DNA of 64,000 nucleotides from Sphingobium sp. Leaf26 (GTDB lineage Bacteria; Pseudomonadota; Alphaproteobacteria; Sphingomonadales; Sphingomonadaceae): assembly GCF_001421665.1 (NCBI RefSeq), contig NZ_LMKV01000012.1, positions 739,416-803,415 on the forward strand, given 5' to 3'. Shown here one piece after another: positions 53,617 to 63,781 of this stretch; position 1 is the stretch's first letter, and each line of letters opens with the position of its first letter. Both the position numbers and the translations under genes were made by a program. The notes beneath the pieces were generated by a model. The model was not told the origin of the DNA, made no database searches, and saw only the letters and a program-made list of their open reading frames with translations.

Positions 53617-54916
53617 CGAAGGGGAAGGCCAGCGCGATCATGCCCACCAGCGTCATGACGATGCAGACGGCGGCGGCCGGCAGCAGCGTAAAACGCTGAT
53701 GGTCGGCCAGGTCGATGCCGGCAAGGCTGACCAGCAGATAGGTGGAGGGCACCAGCGGGCTGAGCAGATGGACCGGCTGGCCCATCAGCGACGCGCGGGC
53801 GATCGCCATCGGTTCGACGCCATAATGGGCGCCGGCCTCCGCCAGGATCGGCAACATGCCGAAATAGAAGGCGTCGTTGGAGATGAAGAAGGTGAAGGGC
53901 ATGGACAGCAGGGCCGTGATCGGCGCCATATAGGGGCCAAGCGCGGGCGGGATGAAGCCCACCACTTCCTTGCTCATCGCCTCCACCATGCCGGTGCCGC
54001 CCAGGATGCCGGTGAAGATGCCCGCCGCAAAGATCAGCGACACGACCGACAGGACATTGCCGGCATGGGCGGCGATGCGCTCCTTCTGCTGCGCCACGCC
54101 GGGATAGTTGACGATCATGGCGATGGCGAAGGCGATCATCATGAGGACCGACAGCGGGAGGATGCCCCACACCAGCAGCCCCAGCAGTGCGATCACCAGC
54201 GCGGCGTTGAACAGGCGCAGATGCGGACGGCGCGCTTCGGGATATTGGGACACGCCCAGGTCGGCGATGTCCACCGCCTCCCGCTGCGGCAGATGGACGT
54301 GGCCGAGGCGCCGACGTTCCTTGATCCCGAACCAGAAGGCCAGGCCGAGCAGGAAGGCCAGGCCCGCGATCATGCCGGGGATGAGTGGCAGGAACAGCGT
54401 GGCCGGATCGAGCTTGAGCGCGCTCGCGGCGCGGGCGGTGGGGCCGCCCCATGGCGTCAGATTCATGATCCCGCTCGTCACCATCAACAGGCAGACGAGG
54501 TAGATGCGCTTCATGTCGAACCGCTTGTAGAGCGGCAGCAGTGCCGCACAGGTGATGATGTAGGTGGTCGATCCGTCGCCATCCAGACTGACGATCGCGC
54601 ACAGGACCACCGATCCCAGCAGGATCAGCAGCGGGTCGCCATGGACCAGCTTCACCAGTCGGCCGACCAGCGGATCGAACAGGCCGGTATCCGTCATGGT
54701 GGAAAAGAACAGGATGGCGAACAGCAGCATCACGCCGGTCGGGGCGAGATTCTTGATGCCGTCGATCATCATGTCGCCAAGGCCGGCGGCCTGACCGGCC
54801 ACCACGCCGAACAGCGAGGGGATGACGATCAACGCCACCAGCGGCGTCATCTTTTTGGTCATGATCAGCGTCATGAAGGTGGCGACCATCAGGAAGCCGA
54901 GCAGGGCAAGATTCAT
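53609..54916 (-). CDS. CitMHS-family citrate/organic acid transporter
   Basis: A 435-residue inner-membrane symporter with the CitMHS pattern: N-terminal MTKKMTPLVALIVIPSLFG, SLDGDGSTTYIITCAALLPLY (conserved around residue 110) and MNLTPWGGPTARAAS. It probably imports metal-complexed citrate or a related acid with protons. It follows the porin and binding protein on the same strand. Confidence 0.92.
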   Translation of the reverse strand: MNLALLGFLMVATFMTLIMTKKMTPLVALIVIPSLFGVVAGQAAGLGDMMIDGIKNLAPTGVMLLFAILFFSTMTDTGLFDPLVGRLVKLVHGDPLLILLGSVVLCAIVSLDGDGSTTYIITCAALLPLYKRFDMKRIYLVCLLMVTSGIMNLTPWGGPTARAASALKLDPATLFLPLIPGMIAGLAFLLGLAFWFGIKERRRLGHVHLPQREAVDIADLGVSQYPEARRPHLRLFNAALVIALLGLLVWGILPLSVLMMIAFAIAMIVNYPGVAQQKERIAAHAGNVLSVVSLIFAAGIFTGILGGTGMVEAMSKEVVGFIPPALGPYMAPITALLSMPFTFFISNDAFYFGMLPILAEAGAHYGVEPMAIARASLMGQPVHLLSPLVPSTYLLVSLAGIDLADHQRFTLLPAAAVCIVMTLVGMIALAFPFVA

Positions 54917-54950
54917 CGCTGCATCCTTGAAGAGGCGAGGAGAAGAAGGA

Positions 54951-56429
54951 TCAGAAGGTCACGCCGACACGCGCGCTGACGGTCTGGCCGTCGTCGCTGC
55001 CGGTGAAGGCGCCGGCGCGATTGTCGGTGCGCCAGTGGATGCCGTTCAGTTGGAGCCGGGTGAAGCTGTTGAGATACCAGTTCACGCCGACCGTCGCGGC
55101 CCAGCCGTCGCCGCCAAGGACGAGGTCGGTATAGTCCAGATTTTCGTAACGGGCCGTCAGTTCGATCGCACCCGGTCCACCGTCGAAGGTGGGGTGCAGC
55201 ACGTTGGGCTGGCCGAAACTGCCGAGGCGGGGGTTATAGGGCGGCAACTCCCCGGTCAGGAAGAAGCCGGTCGATACGCTCCATGCCTTGCTCTCGAAAT
55301 CGGGGCGATCGCCGGTCAGGCGCGCGACGCGGCGGCCTGCTTCGCCCATGACCCACAGGCTGCCGGTATAGCCGCCCAGTTCGACGCCATAGCCGGTGGT
55401 GGAGCGCCCGCCGAGCAATTCGCCGGTCGACACCCGCACCGCGCCGTTGAAGCGCCCGCCAATGACAGTGCTGCGGGTCAGCGACGTCGCAGCAGCCGAC
55501 AGGGCCTCGTCAAAGCCCCATGCGCCGACATGCAGCAGCGACCGGTCGGTCCTGATCGGGTTCCAGTGCGCGCGGAAGGAGGCGGTGCGGCTGTCGTTCG
55601 TCGCCTGCTCGCCGTCGATCCGGTCGCCGGTCACGCTGACCGACGCATGCCAGTTGGGACCGAACATGCGGCCCATGATGCCGATGCCGTAGAAGCCCCG
55701 CTGCGGGATGATCGCGGTCGATACCGTGCTGCGCTCCAGGAAGGGCGTGGAGTCAGAACCGGTGCTGCCCTCGAACGCGCGGTCGTTGAACAGGTGGCCG
55801 GCACGAATGTCGTAATCGATCTTGCTGCTCAGCCGATTGCGCCAGCCCAGGAAAGCGGTGACGATATCGACTTCATTCTCCGAAAAGTCGCTTTCGAACT
55901 GGTAGAAGAAATGCGGTCCCACGCCGCCTTCCAGACCAAGGCGCAGCGCGCGCATGCCGGTCGTGGTCGTGTTGCGGCCCTTATAGTCGGACCCCATGGT
56001 CGAGCTGACATCGACCAGAATGCGCCCGCGCGGCTTATAGGTGAAGACGCCGTCGGCCGATCGGAACACGGGCAGGCCGGCGCCCCATTCGGTTTTGACG
56101 CCGACTTCCCTGGCGATGGCGCGGGCCTGACCCACGTCGATATCGGCGGGGCCGGGCGGCACGATCTGTGGCGCGAAGGGGGTGACGACCAGCGGTGGCG
56201 AGGCTTGCTGCTGCGCCACCTGCGGAGCGGGGGCGGGCGCTGGTGCGGCAGCCTGCGCGAGGGCCTGCCCTTCGATCTTGTCGAGCCGCGCCTTTAGCGA
56301 CGCGATCTCGGCGGCCTGCGCCTTGACCAGCGCGGCCAGGTCTTCGGCGCTGGGTGTCTGCGCCAAAGCGGGGGTGGCGGCGATCAGCGCCAGAGCGGCA
56401 CAGCCATTGCGCAACATCAGGGACGTCAT
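54951..56429 (-). CDS. OprP/OprO-type porin
   Basis: A 492-residue outer-membrane porin with a signal peptide, a short N-terminal coiled coil (LAALVKAQAAEIASLKARLDKIEG), and a beta barrel with the phosphate-selective porin O/P pattern (FTYKPRGRILVDVS, GLEGGVGPHFFYQFESDFSE) ending in VSARVGVTF. It likely lets an anionic solute cross the outer membrane. 34 bp before CitMHS. Confidence 0.9.
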   Translation of the reverse strand: MTSLMLRNGCAALALIAATPALAQTPSAEDLAALVKAQAAEIASLKARLDKIEGQALAQAAAPAPAPAPQVAQQQASPPLVVTPFAPQIVPPGPADIDVGQARAIAREVGVKTEWGAGLPVFRSADGVFTYKPRGRILVDVSSTMGSDYKGRNTTTTGMRALRLGLEGGVGPHFFYQFESDFSENEVDIVTAFLGWRNRLSSKIDYDIRAGHLFNDRAFEGSTGSDSTPFLERSTVSTAIIPQRGFYGIGIMGRMFGPNWHASVSVTGDRIDGEQATNDSRTASFRAHWNPIRTDRSLLHVGAWGFDEALSAAATSLTRSTVIGGRFNGAVRVSTGELLGGRSTTGYGVELGGYTGSLWVMGEAGRRVARLTGDRPDFESKAWSVSTGFFLTGELPPYNPRLGSFGQPNVLHPTFDGGPGAIELTARYENLDYTDLVLGGDGWAATVGVNWYLNSFTRLQLNGIHWRTDNRAGAFTGSDDGQTVSARVGVTF

Positions 56430-56430
56430 T

Positions 56431-57507
56431 TCACTTGGCTCCAGAGGCGAGGATCGCGTTCCAGTCGCGCAGGAAGCGCTGCTGTTTCAGGCGATCGAGA
56501 TTGGCGAGAAGCTGGGGACCGACACGTACCGGGCGGGCCTGTGTCGCAGGAAGCCGGCGACCGCGAATGTCGGTGCGAACCGGCCAGAGGCTATGCTGGG
56601 CAAGCAGGGTCTGGCCCTGACGCGACAGCAGGAAATCAAGGAATAATTTGGCGGCGGCGGGATGCCGCGCCTCCCGCGCGATGAAAGCGATGCGCGACAT
56701 CACGATGGTGTAATCCTGCGGAAAGATGACGCCGATGCGCGGGTCGCGGCGCGCGCGCTCCACCGCGTAGGAGCCGATGACATTATAGGCGATCGAGAGT
56801 TTCCCCTCTGCCACGCCCCGCAGCATCGGTTCGGTGGTGATCGACAGGACCGGCCGGGTCGCCGCGATCGCCTCCACCAGCGATCTGGTATCGCCGGTGA
56901 TCGCGAAGTCCTGCGTCAGATACAGATAGCCGGTATTCGACCGTGCCGGATCGAAGGTCGCGACCTTGCCCGTCAGCGCGCGTCGATCCTTGCGCAGCAA
57001 GGCTTCCAACGCGGCATGGCTGCGCGGCGGATTGGGGATCGCCTTCTTGTTATAGACATAGGCGATCGGCTCGGCGGTAACGCCGAACCCCATATTCTTC
57101 CACACCGCCGAAGGGGGAAGGGCAGGCTTTTCGGGGCTGGCATAGCCCTGCGCGAAGCCGTCATTGATCAGCTTGACCTGCTGGTCCATCGCGGATGACC
57201 AGACCAGATCTGCGGACGGCTTGCGCGTCCGCGATTCCGCCACGAAGCGGCGATACATCTCGTTGGAGCCAAGGTCGGCATAGCGCACGGTCACGCCGGG
57301 ATAGCGGCGCTGGAAGGCAATGATGACGGGCGCCATTTCCGACGTGTCGGCATTGGCATAGACGATGACCTGCCGTTCGGCCTGTGCATCGGCGATCAAC
57401 TGGTCGTAGGATCGCGGATAGCCCGCTGGCCTTTCCGCCACCGCCACGGCCGTCGGCACAGCCAGACTTGCCAAGATCGAAACAATCTGAATAACCCGTC
57501 GCACCAA
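56431..57507 (-). CDS. Periplasmic substrate-binding protein (Fe3+-type SBP fold)
   Basis: A 358-residue extracellular solute-binding protein. Signal peptide IQIVSILASLAVPTAVAVA, then the type II periplasmic-binding fold (YANADTSEMAPVIIAFQRRYPGV). No ABC permease or ATPase gene is adjacent, so it may feed the CitMHS transporter, or act as a sensor partner of the TctE-like kinase. Two bases separate its stop from the porin start. Confidence 0.85.
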   Translation of the reverse strand: MVRRVIQIVSILASLAVPTAVAVAERPAGYPRSYDQLIADAQAERQVIVYANADTSEMAPVIIAFQRRYPGVTVRYADLGSNEMYRRFVAESRTRKPSADLVWSSAMDQQVKLINDGFAQGYASPEKPALPPSAVWKNMGFGVTAEPIAYVYNKKAIPNPPRSHAALEALLRKDRRALTGKVATFDPARSNTGYLYLTQDFAITGDTRSLVEAIAATRPVLSITTEPMLRGVAEGKLSIAYNVIGSYAVERARRDPRIGVIFPQDYTIVMSRIAFIAREARHPAAAKLFLDFLLSRQGQTLLAQHSLWPVRTDIRGRRLPATQARPVRVGPQLLANLDRLKQQRFLRDWNAILASGAK

Positions 57508-57610
57508 CCCTGCTCCTCGCCTTCCGTTTCTGTCGCCGGATAAGATGTGAGGCTCAGTTACGAAGCCAAGCTGTCATCAACCTTTCAGCATCGGGTGCCC
57601 CATTCGGATT

Positions 57611-58267
57611 TTGATGATCGAGGATGACGCCGCGCTGGCGCGCAGCATTTCCGCCCTGCTTCGTGCAGGGGGGCATGCCGTGGACCATGTCGCGACCGGG
57701 GAGGATGCGCTGTCCGTCGTCGGCAGCGAACCCTATGCGCTGGTCATACTGGACGTTGGCCTGCCCGATATGGATGGATTCGCCGTACTGGCCGAACTGC
57801 GCCGCCGGGGGGAGAAGGTCGCGGTGCTGATGCTGACGGCGCGCGACGCGCTGGACGATCGGGTGCGCGGGCTGGACCTGGGTGCCGACGATTATCTGCG
57901 AAAGCCGTTCGACCCGGAGGAACTGGAGGCGCGGGTGCGGGCGCTGGGGCGGCGGCGCGGTGGCGATCCGACACCGGAACTTGTCGTCGGCCCGCTTACC
58001 ATCCATCGCTCCACCGGCGCGGTGGAGGTGGCGGGTCGCCTGCTCGACCTGCGCCGCCGCGAACTGGCCGTGCTGGAGGCGCTGGCGACTCGTGCCGGGC
58101 AGGTGGTGCCACGCGAAATCCTGATCGGGGAGGTGTTCGGCTTTGACGAACCGGTCGGCGGCAATGCGATAGAGGTGCATGTGACGCGCCTGCGCGGCAA
58201 GCTTGCGCCCGATGGCCCTGGCATCCGCACCGTGCGCGGCGTGGGCTATATGCTCGATGCGGGGTAA
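57611..58267 (+). CDS. OmpR-type response regulator (TctD-like)
   Basis: A 218-residue response regulator with receiver (phospho-Asp in LVILDVGLPDMDG, about residue 46) and C-terminal winged-helix (LDLRRRELAVLEALATRAGQVVPREIL). The first canonical start is the TTG at 57611, but receivers usually begin earlier: the in-frame codons upstream read IRIL before MIEDD, and only an ATT (57602) lies there. Overlaps the kinase by 11 bp. Divergent from the binding-protein gene, which it probably controls. Confidence 0.93.
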   Translation: MMIEDDAALARSISALLRAGGHAVDHVATGEDALSVVGSEPYALVILDVGLPDMDGFAVLAELRRRGEKVAVLMLTARDALDDRVRGLDLGADDYLRKPFDPEELEARVRALGRRRGGDPTPELVVGPLTIHRSTGAVEVAGRLLDLRRRELAVLEALATRAGQVVPREILIGEVFGFDEPVGGNAIEVHVTRLRGKLAPDGPGIRTVRGVGYMLDAG

Positions 58268-59630
58268 GTCGCAGGCCATTGCGTTGCGCACCCGGTTGCT
58301 CGCGGCGATGCTGGGGCCGTTGCTGGGCGCGGCGGCGATCATCGGCGTGGGCGGAGCGACGCTGATTGCCGACGTGGTGCGCCGGACCAACGACCGCGTG
58401 CTGGGCGGCGCGCTGGGTGCGATTGCCGAAACGGTGCAGGTGGAACGGGGCGAAGTCACTCTGGACCTGCCCCCGGCCGCATTCGGCATGCTGGAGAACA
58501 GCGAGCGGGACAATGTCTATTATCGCATCGCCGTGGGGGGGGAATTGCTAACGGGCTATGCCGATCTGCCCGCGCCCGACCCGACGACCATGACCGTCGA
58601 TCAGCCACGTTTCCGCTTCGCCCGCTATCGCGATCAGGGCATCCGCATTGCGGAGGTGAAGCGGATGCTGCCCCGCATCGCCCAGCCGGTCGTCATCCAG
58701 GTCGCCGAGACGCTCGACAATCGCAAGACGCTCGCCGGGCAACTGACCATCGCGCTGCTGCTGGGCGAGGTGGCGTTGGTCGGAGTCGCCGTGCTGCTGC
58801 TGCGTCCGGCGCTGGGCTGGAGCCTGCGGCCGCTCGCGCGGCTGCGGCGTACCGTGGAAGCGCGCGACGGTAGCAAGCGGCCGGATTTCTCCCCGCTTGA
58901 CGCAGGGCCGCTGCCCAATGAACTGCAACCGCTTGCCACCGCGTTCGACCACATGCTGGCGCAGCTCGACACGGCGACCGGGGGCATGCGCCGCTTCACC
59001 GCCGACGCATCGCACCAGATGCGCACGCCGCTTTCGGTGCTGAAGGTGCAGGTCGAACTGGCCCGTCGCGGGTCATCGGCCGCGCTGGACGAAATTGCCG
59101 ACGCGGTGCAGCGGCTGGAACGGCTGGTGACGCAGCTTCTGGCGCTGGCGCGGGCGGAGGAGAGCGGGGTGTCCCCGCCGCTCGAAGCCGTCGACCTGAA
59201 GGAAGTCAGCACGGCGGTCATCGGCCGCCTCATAAACCACGCGATTGCAGCGGAAGTCGAGTTGAACCTGGATGCGGCGGATGGCGAAAGCTATCGCGTG
59301 CAGGCGCACCGGACACTGGTGTTCGAAATCATCGCCAATCTGATCGACAATGGCATCCGCTACAATCGGCGGGGCGGAACCGTGACCGTGACCCTGTCGC
59401 GCGATGCCGACCATGTCCGGCTGACCGTCAGCGACGATGGCCCCGGTATCGCGCCCGAATATCAGGACAAGGTGTTCGAACGCTTTTTCCGCGCGACCGG
59501 GCCGCAGGGGGCCGAAGGGACGGGGCTTGGCCTTGCCATCGTCCAGTCCGCCGCTTCGCGCATGGGGGCCAGCGTGACGATCGCGGATCAGTCCCCCGGC
59601 CTTGCCGTGATCGTGCACTTCCCTGTCTGA
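58257..59630 (+). CDS. TctE-like sensor histidine kinase
   Basis: A 457-residue inner-membrane kinase. Two TM helices flank a periplasmic sensor region of the TctE/2CSK type (YYRIAVGGELLTGYADLP). HisKA acceptor in FTADASHQMRTPLSVLKVQ, N-box EIIANLIDNGIRYN and G boxes DDGPGIAPEY and GTGLGLAIVQS follow. The ATG at 58257 overlaps the regulator. By analogy with tctDE it may sense a tricarboxylate, in line with the adjacent CitMHS gene. Confidence 0.93.
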   Translation: MRGKSQAIALRTRLLAAMLGPLLGAAAIIGVGGATLIADVVRRTNDRVLGGALGAIAETVQVERGEVTLDLPPAAFGMLENSERDNVYYRIAVGGELLTGYADLPAPDPTTMTVDQPRFRFARYRDQGIRIAEVKRMLPRIAQPVVIQVAETLDNRKTLAGQLTIALLLGEVALVGVAVLLLRPALGWSLRPLARLRRTVEARDGSKRPDFSPLDAGPLPNELQPLATAFDHMLAQLDTATGGMRRFTADASHQMRTPLSVLKVQVELARRGSSAALDEIADAVQRLERLVTQLLALARAEESGVSPPLEAVDLKEVSTAVIGRLINHAIAAEVELNLDAADGESYRVQAHRTLVFEIIANLIDNGIRYNRRGGTVTVTLSRDADHVRLTVSDDGPGIAPEYQDKVFERFFRATGPQGAEGTGLGLAIVQSAASRMGASVTIADQSPGLAVIVHFPV

Positions 59631-59715
59631 CGGCTTCGTTTCATTTCATCCCCTTATCTGCACATGCCGCAGGATGGGGTGTGGCATTGCCGTTCGCAGG
59701 GCCTATCTCGGCCTT

Positions 59716-59952
59716 ATGAATATCGGTTCATATTTCCGCCTCGAAGGCGTGCTGGTCGCGGGCGCCGTCAGCCTCTATGTTCAGGCGCGGGACGGGGCTT
59801 TGTGGGAGATCGGCCTGCTCAGGAATGTCGGCCACCTGTTGCAGACCAATGTGGTCGTCGAAGGCATCCGCACCGGGGCCGAAGCCATGGCGGTCAACTG
59901 GATCGAAGCTGGTGAACCCATCCAGCGCGCTTTGTCCGTCGCGCTCATGTAA
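59716..59952 (+). CDS. Hypothetical small protein
   Basis: A 78-residue protein, start MNIGSYFRLEGVLVAGAVSLYVQARDG taken at 59716 (upstream ATG at 59674 is an alternative). A hydrophobic stretch near residues 11-23 suggests membrane association. No family recognised; weak ribosome site. Confidence 0.45.
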   Translation: MNIGSYFRLEGVLVAGAVSLYVQARDGALWEIGLLRNVGHLLQTNVVVEGIRTGAEAMAVNWIEAGEPIQRALSVALM

Positions 59953-59973
59953 CCGGCGCCGTTGGCGGCAGGT

Positions 59974-61146
<1,173 letters not shown>

Positions 61147-61190
61147 TCAACCGCTCCGGTCGCCCATGGGCCAGCCATCACATTGTCCGG

Positions 61191-63218
61191 TCACAAGGTC
61201 GGTGGCAGGCACGGCACATTGTCGGCCGTCCAGTCCAATTCGAATGTCGCAGGTACGCGCCGGCGTGCCTGAGCCGCCATGTTCCGGCCGCCGGGGTTGT
61301 AGGTTATCCACGCCATGCTGTTGTCGAACGCGGCGATGCGGCCGTTGTCGCGCTGGGCCTTTGCCGCCTCGAATTCCTTCTGTTCGATCCGGGCGCCGCG
61401 GATCATGCGCAACGAACCGTCATATATGTCGAAGACCCGGTAATAGGTTCGCCCGAATATCCGGTTGTCGATATTCGCCTTGTGCGACCATTGCTCTGCC
61501 TTCGTCGTCGATGGCAGGCGAACCGTGGTCACATAGCAATCGAAATTGGGCTTGTTGTAGAAGGGCAGCGCCTGATCCTGTTCGGCCGCCCGGATGCGCT
61601 TTTCGGGCGGGTTGAAGCCGCCGCCGGGCAGCGCGAGGGATTTTACCCCGTTGCCATCATCATCCCAGTCGACCGTGCCGGTGCCCACGATGGTCAATAT
61701 GCTGGCCTGCGCCTTGCGATCATAGCGCCACTGCACATCCTCGATCGTCTGCCAGGTATCGCCGATCGCATTCTGGCGAAAGGCGTTGAGCAGTTGCGCG
61801 GGCGTGACGGCGGAAAACTGCACCTCCTGCTGCACCCCCTCGATCCCGCGCTTGATGGTCGTACTGCTAATCCGCGCCGGCTTCTCGAAACCGGATCGTG
61901 CGTCGATTTCAAACAGCGCGATTTCGTTCGGGCGCGACGCGGGGGTCCAGCCAAGCCGTTCAAGACCGCTGCCCTGCCCGGACAGCGGCAGCACCCACTG
62001 ATAGGGGATGAGCGGATCGGCCGTGGGCGGGACGACCGCAGGCATGGTGCCGTCCAGCCAATAGGGCTTTCCATCCATATGTATCCGCACCAGCACATGA
62101 TCGAACATGCGCGGGCTGGGCAGCCGTTCGTCCAGGCCATCGTCGGTGCCGCTATTGTTGACCAGCACGGCTTCCGCCCCGATCCCCAGTTCGCGCAACA
62201 GGGCCATGAGAAGAACGGTCTTCGCCTTGCAGTCGCCATAGCGCCGCTGCCATGTCTCGTCGGCGCTGGCGGGGGTCAGATTGCCGCCATTCAGCCCGAC
62301 ATAGATATAGCGGACATCCTGCTGCACCAGCTTGAGTGCAGCGGCGGCGCGATCGAACGGCGTGGCATGAGCAGCGGCGATCCGGGCCGCCTCCCGCTTC
62401 AGCGGCGAACTGGCGGGCAGTTTCGACGCATCGGCAAACAGCGGCGCGAACCGGCGCGATATGCCCTGCCAGTCGGCAAAGCTGCTGTATTCCACGGCAC
62501 GTTGCCACTGATAGCGCGGCGGCGCGTCCTTGGGCGGCGCCATGACGGCGGGATTGTCGAACCGATATGCGATCGCATTGCCGCCCGGCTGGGCAACGGC
62601 GGCCATATCGCTGGTCATCTTGACGGTCGGCTTGTTCCTCTCCTCCCAGCTCAACCGCAACTGATAGCGGCCGGGCGCGGGTTCAGAGGCCAGGAACAGC
62701 AGGCCGGCATCGTCCTTCCCCAAAGTGGGGTCGCTCGCCCGCAACGTCGCGCCGAACTCGATTTCGTCCCCGACCCGCAGATCGGGTACGCGCAGCACCG
62801 CCGTCAGATTGCCGTCCAGCCTGGCCGCTTCCAACTGGTCCTCGCGCCGCAATATCTCGAACGAGGCTTTCTTCAATATGTCGATCACCGCGCCATCGCG
62901 ATGGATCTTGATCACATGGACGACAGGCGAGCCGCCCGCCGGGTTCCAGGCGAGCGACAGGTTGCCCAGTTGCAGCGCGCTGGGATGGAGAATGCGGATG
63001 CGATAGCCATTATAGAGCAACTGCCCTTTGTCATCGAGATGGACCTCCGTATCCTGACGGCGGATGAAGACGGCGCCCGCAGCATCGGCGGGGACGGGCA
63101 TCGGGTCCGACTGGACCGCCCATTTGGGCACCGGCCCGTTCTGGATCTGGTTGCCAGCGGCATGGGCAATGGTTCCCGGCAGCAGGCCCGCCAGGCAGGC
63201 AATGATGGTAAAGCGCAC
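61191..63218 (-). CDS. DUF3857/transglutaminase-like protein
   Basis: A 675-residue exported protein. The GTG at 63218 is preferred over ATG 63242: AGGGGG lies six bases upstream and it begins a clean signal peptide (RFTIIACLAGLLPGTIAHA). An N-terminal DUF3857 beta domain precedes a transglutaminase-like fold with Cys in RRYGDCKAKTVLLMALL (about residue 329), His in FDHVLVRI and Asp in YWLDGTMPA, the full triad. Role in protein or cell-wall processing is unknown. Divergent upstream region of about 320 bp has no gene. Confidence 0.88.
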   Translation of the reverse strand: MRFTIIACLAGLLPGTIAHAAGNQIQNGPVPKWAVQSDPMPVPADAAGAVFIRRQDTEVHLDDKGQLLYNGYRIRILHPSALQLGNLSLAWNPAGGSPVVHVIKIHRDGAVIDILKKASFEILRREDQLEAARLDGNLTAVLRVPDLRVGDEIEFGATLRASDPTLGKDDAGLLFLASEPAPGRYQLRLSWEERNKPTVKMTSDMAAVAQPGGNAIAYRFDNPAVMAPPKDAPPRYQWQRAVEYSSFADWQGISRRFAPLFADASKLPASSPLKREAARIAAAHATPFDRAAAALKLVQQDVRYIYVGLNGGNLTPASADETWQRRYGDCKAKTVLLMALLRELGIGAEAVLVNNSGTDDGLDERLPSPRMFDHVLVRIHMDGKPYWLDGTMPAVVPPTADPLIPYQWVLPLSGQGSGLERLGWTPASRPNEIALFEIDARSGFEKPARISSTTIKRGIEGVQQEVQFSAVTPAQLLNAFRQNAIGDTWQTIEDVQWRYDRKAQASILTIVGTGTVDWDDDGNGVKSLALPGGGFNPPEKRIRAAEQDQALPFYNKPNFDCYVTTVRLPSTTKAEQWSHKANIDNRIFGRTYYRVFDIYDGSLRMIRGARIEQKEFEAAKAQRDNGRIAAFDNSMAWITYNPGGRNMAAQARRRVPATFELDWTADNVPCLPPTL

Positions 63219-63476
63219 GATATCCCCCTCGTTTCGCACCATAATGTCGCTGGCTTACGAATAAGCAAGGGGGATATATTGGGCCGACGACCGATGATGA
63301 TAGTCCGGGCGCCGGATTTGTTCCGGGAGGCTGTCGTGGATCGGCGGACGGGGCATCCTGCTCCAGAAGATCAGGACCTGGTGATCAAATGCCTTATATG
63401 GATGGCCGTCCGCCACCAGAATGATGGATGCATCGAGCGGTGCCAATGAACGATGGTGACTGAGACAAGAAAGGGA

Positions 63477-63542
63477 TCAATCGAGGGTGGCAACGCGCAG
63501 ATGAGCGGCCTTGCGCAGCAATTCGCGCTCGCATCGGTCCTG
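63477..63542 (-). pseudogene. Possible 3' remnant of a gene cut by the inverted-repeat element
   Basis: Reading leftward from the element at 63543, the minus strand encodes DRCERELLRKAAHLRVATLD then a stop. This looks like the end of a protein whose 5' part is lost. It is short, so the call is tentative. The remaining sequence 63219-63476 shows nothing I can support. Confidence 0.25.
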
Positions 63543-63619
63543 CTAGTGGTCCGATTCTGACATTTGCTACCCTATCGGATAAGGCGTGTTCAAATGTCAG
63601 AATCTTTTCGGACCACTAG
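63543..63619. mobile_element. 77-bp inverted-repeat (MITE-like) element
   Basis: Imperfect palindrome: left end CTAGTGGTCCGATTCTGACA (then TTTG) and right end CAAATGTCAGAATC, TTTT, CGGACCACTAG. The arms match over about 24 bp except for a few extra bases in the right arm. Too short to encode a protein; it resembles a miniature element or a pair of IS ends. Confidence 0.65.
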
Positions 63620-63645
63620 GCTGTAGTGACATTTTAGGGATTCCC

Positions 63646-63781
63646 ATGTTAGCAGATTTCTGATTCAACACTGGCTTTTGGAGGCTGGTGTGGAAGGCGA
63701 GGTTCTGCGGGACATGTTAGCAGATTTCTGATTCAACACTGGCTTTTGGAGGCTGGTGTGGAAGGCGAGGTTCTGCGGGAC
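63646..63781 (+). repeat. 68-bp direct tandem duplication at the IS5 left end
   Basis: The 68 bases from 63646 to 63713 repeat without gap at 63714-63781. The unit begins ATGTTAGCAGATTTCTGATT and ends TTCTGCGGGAC. It contains the transposase start region, so the first copy carries a short broken copy of the gene start. Confidence 0.95.

Noticed and set aside
63255..63446. A 63-codon minus-strand frame upstream of the DUF3857 gene
   Set aside because: No start signal or family pattern; it lies in a likely degraded intergenic region.
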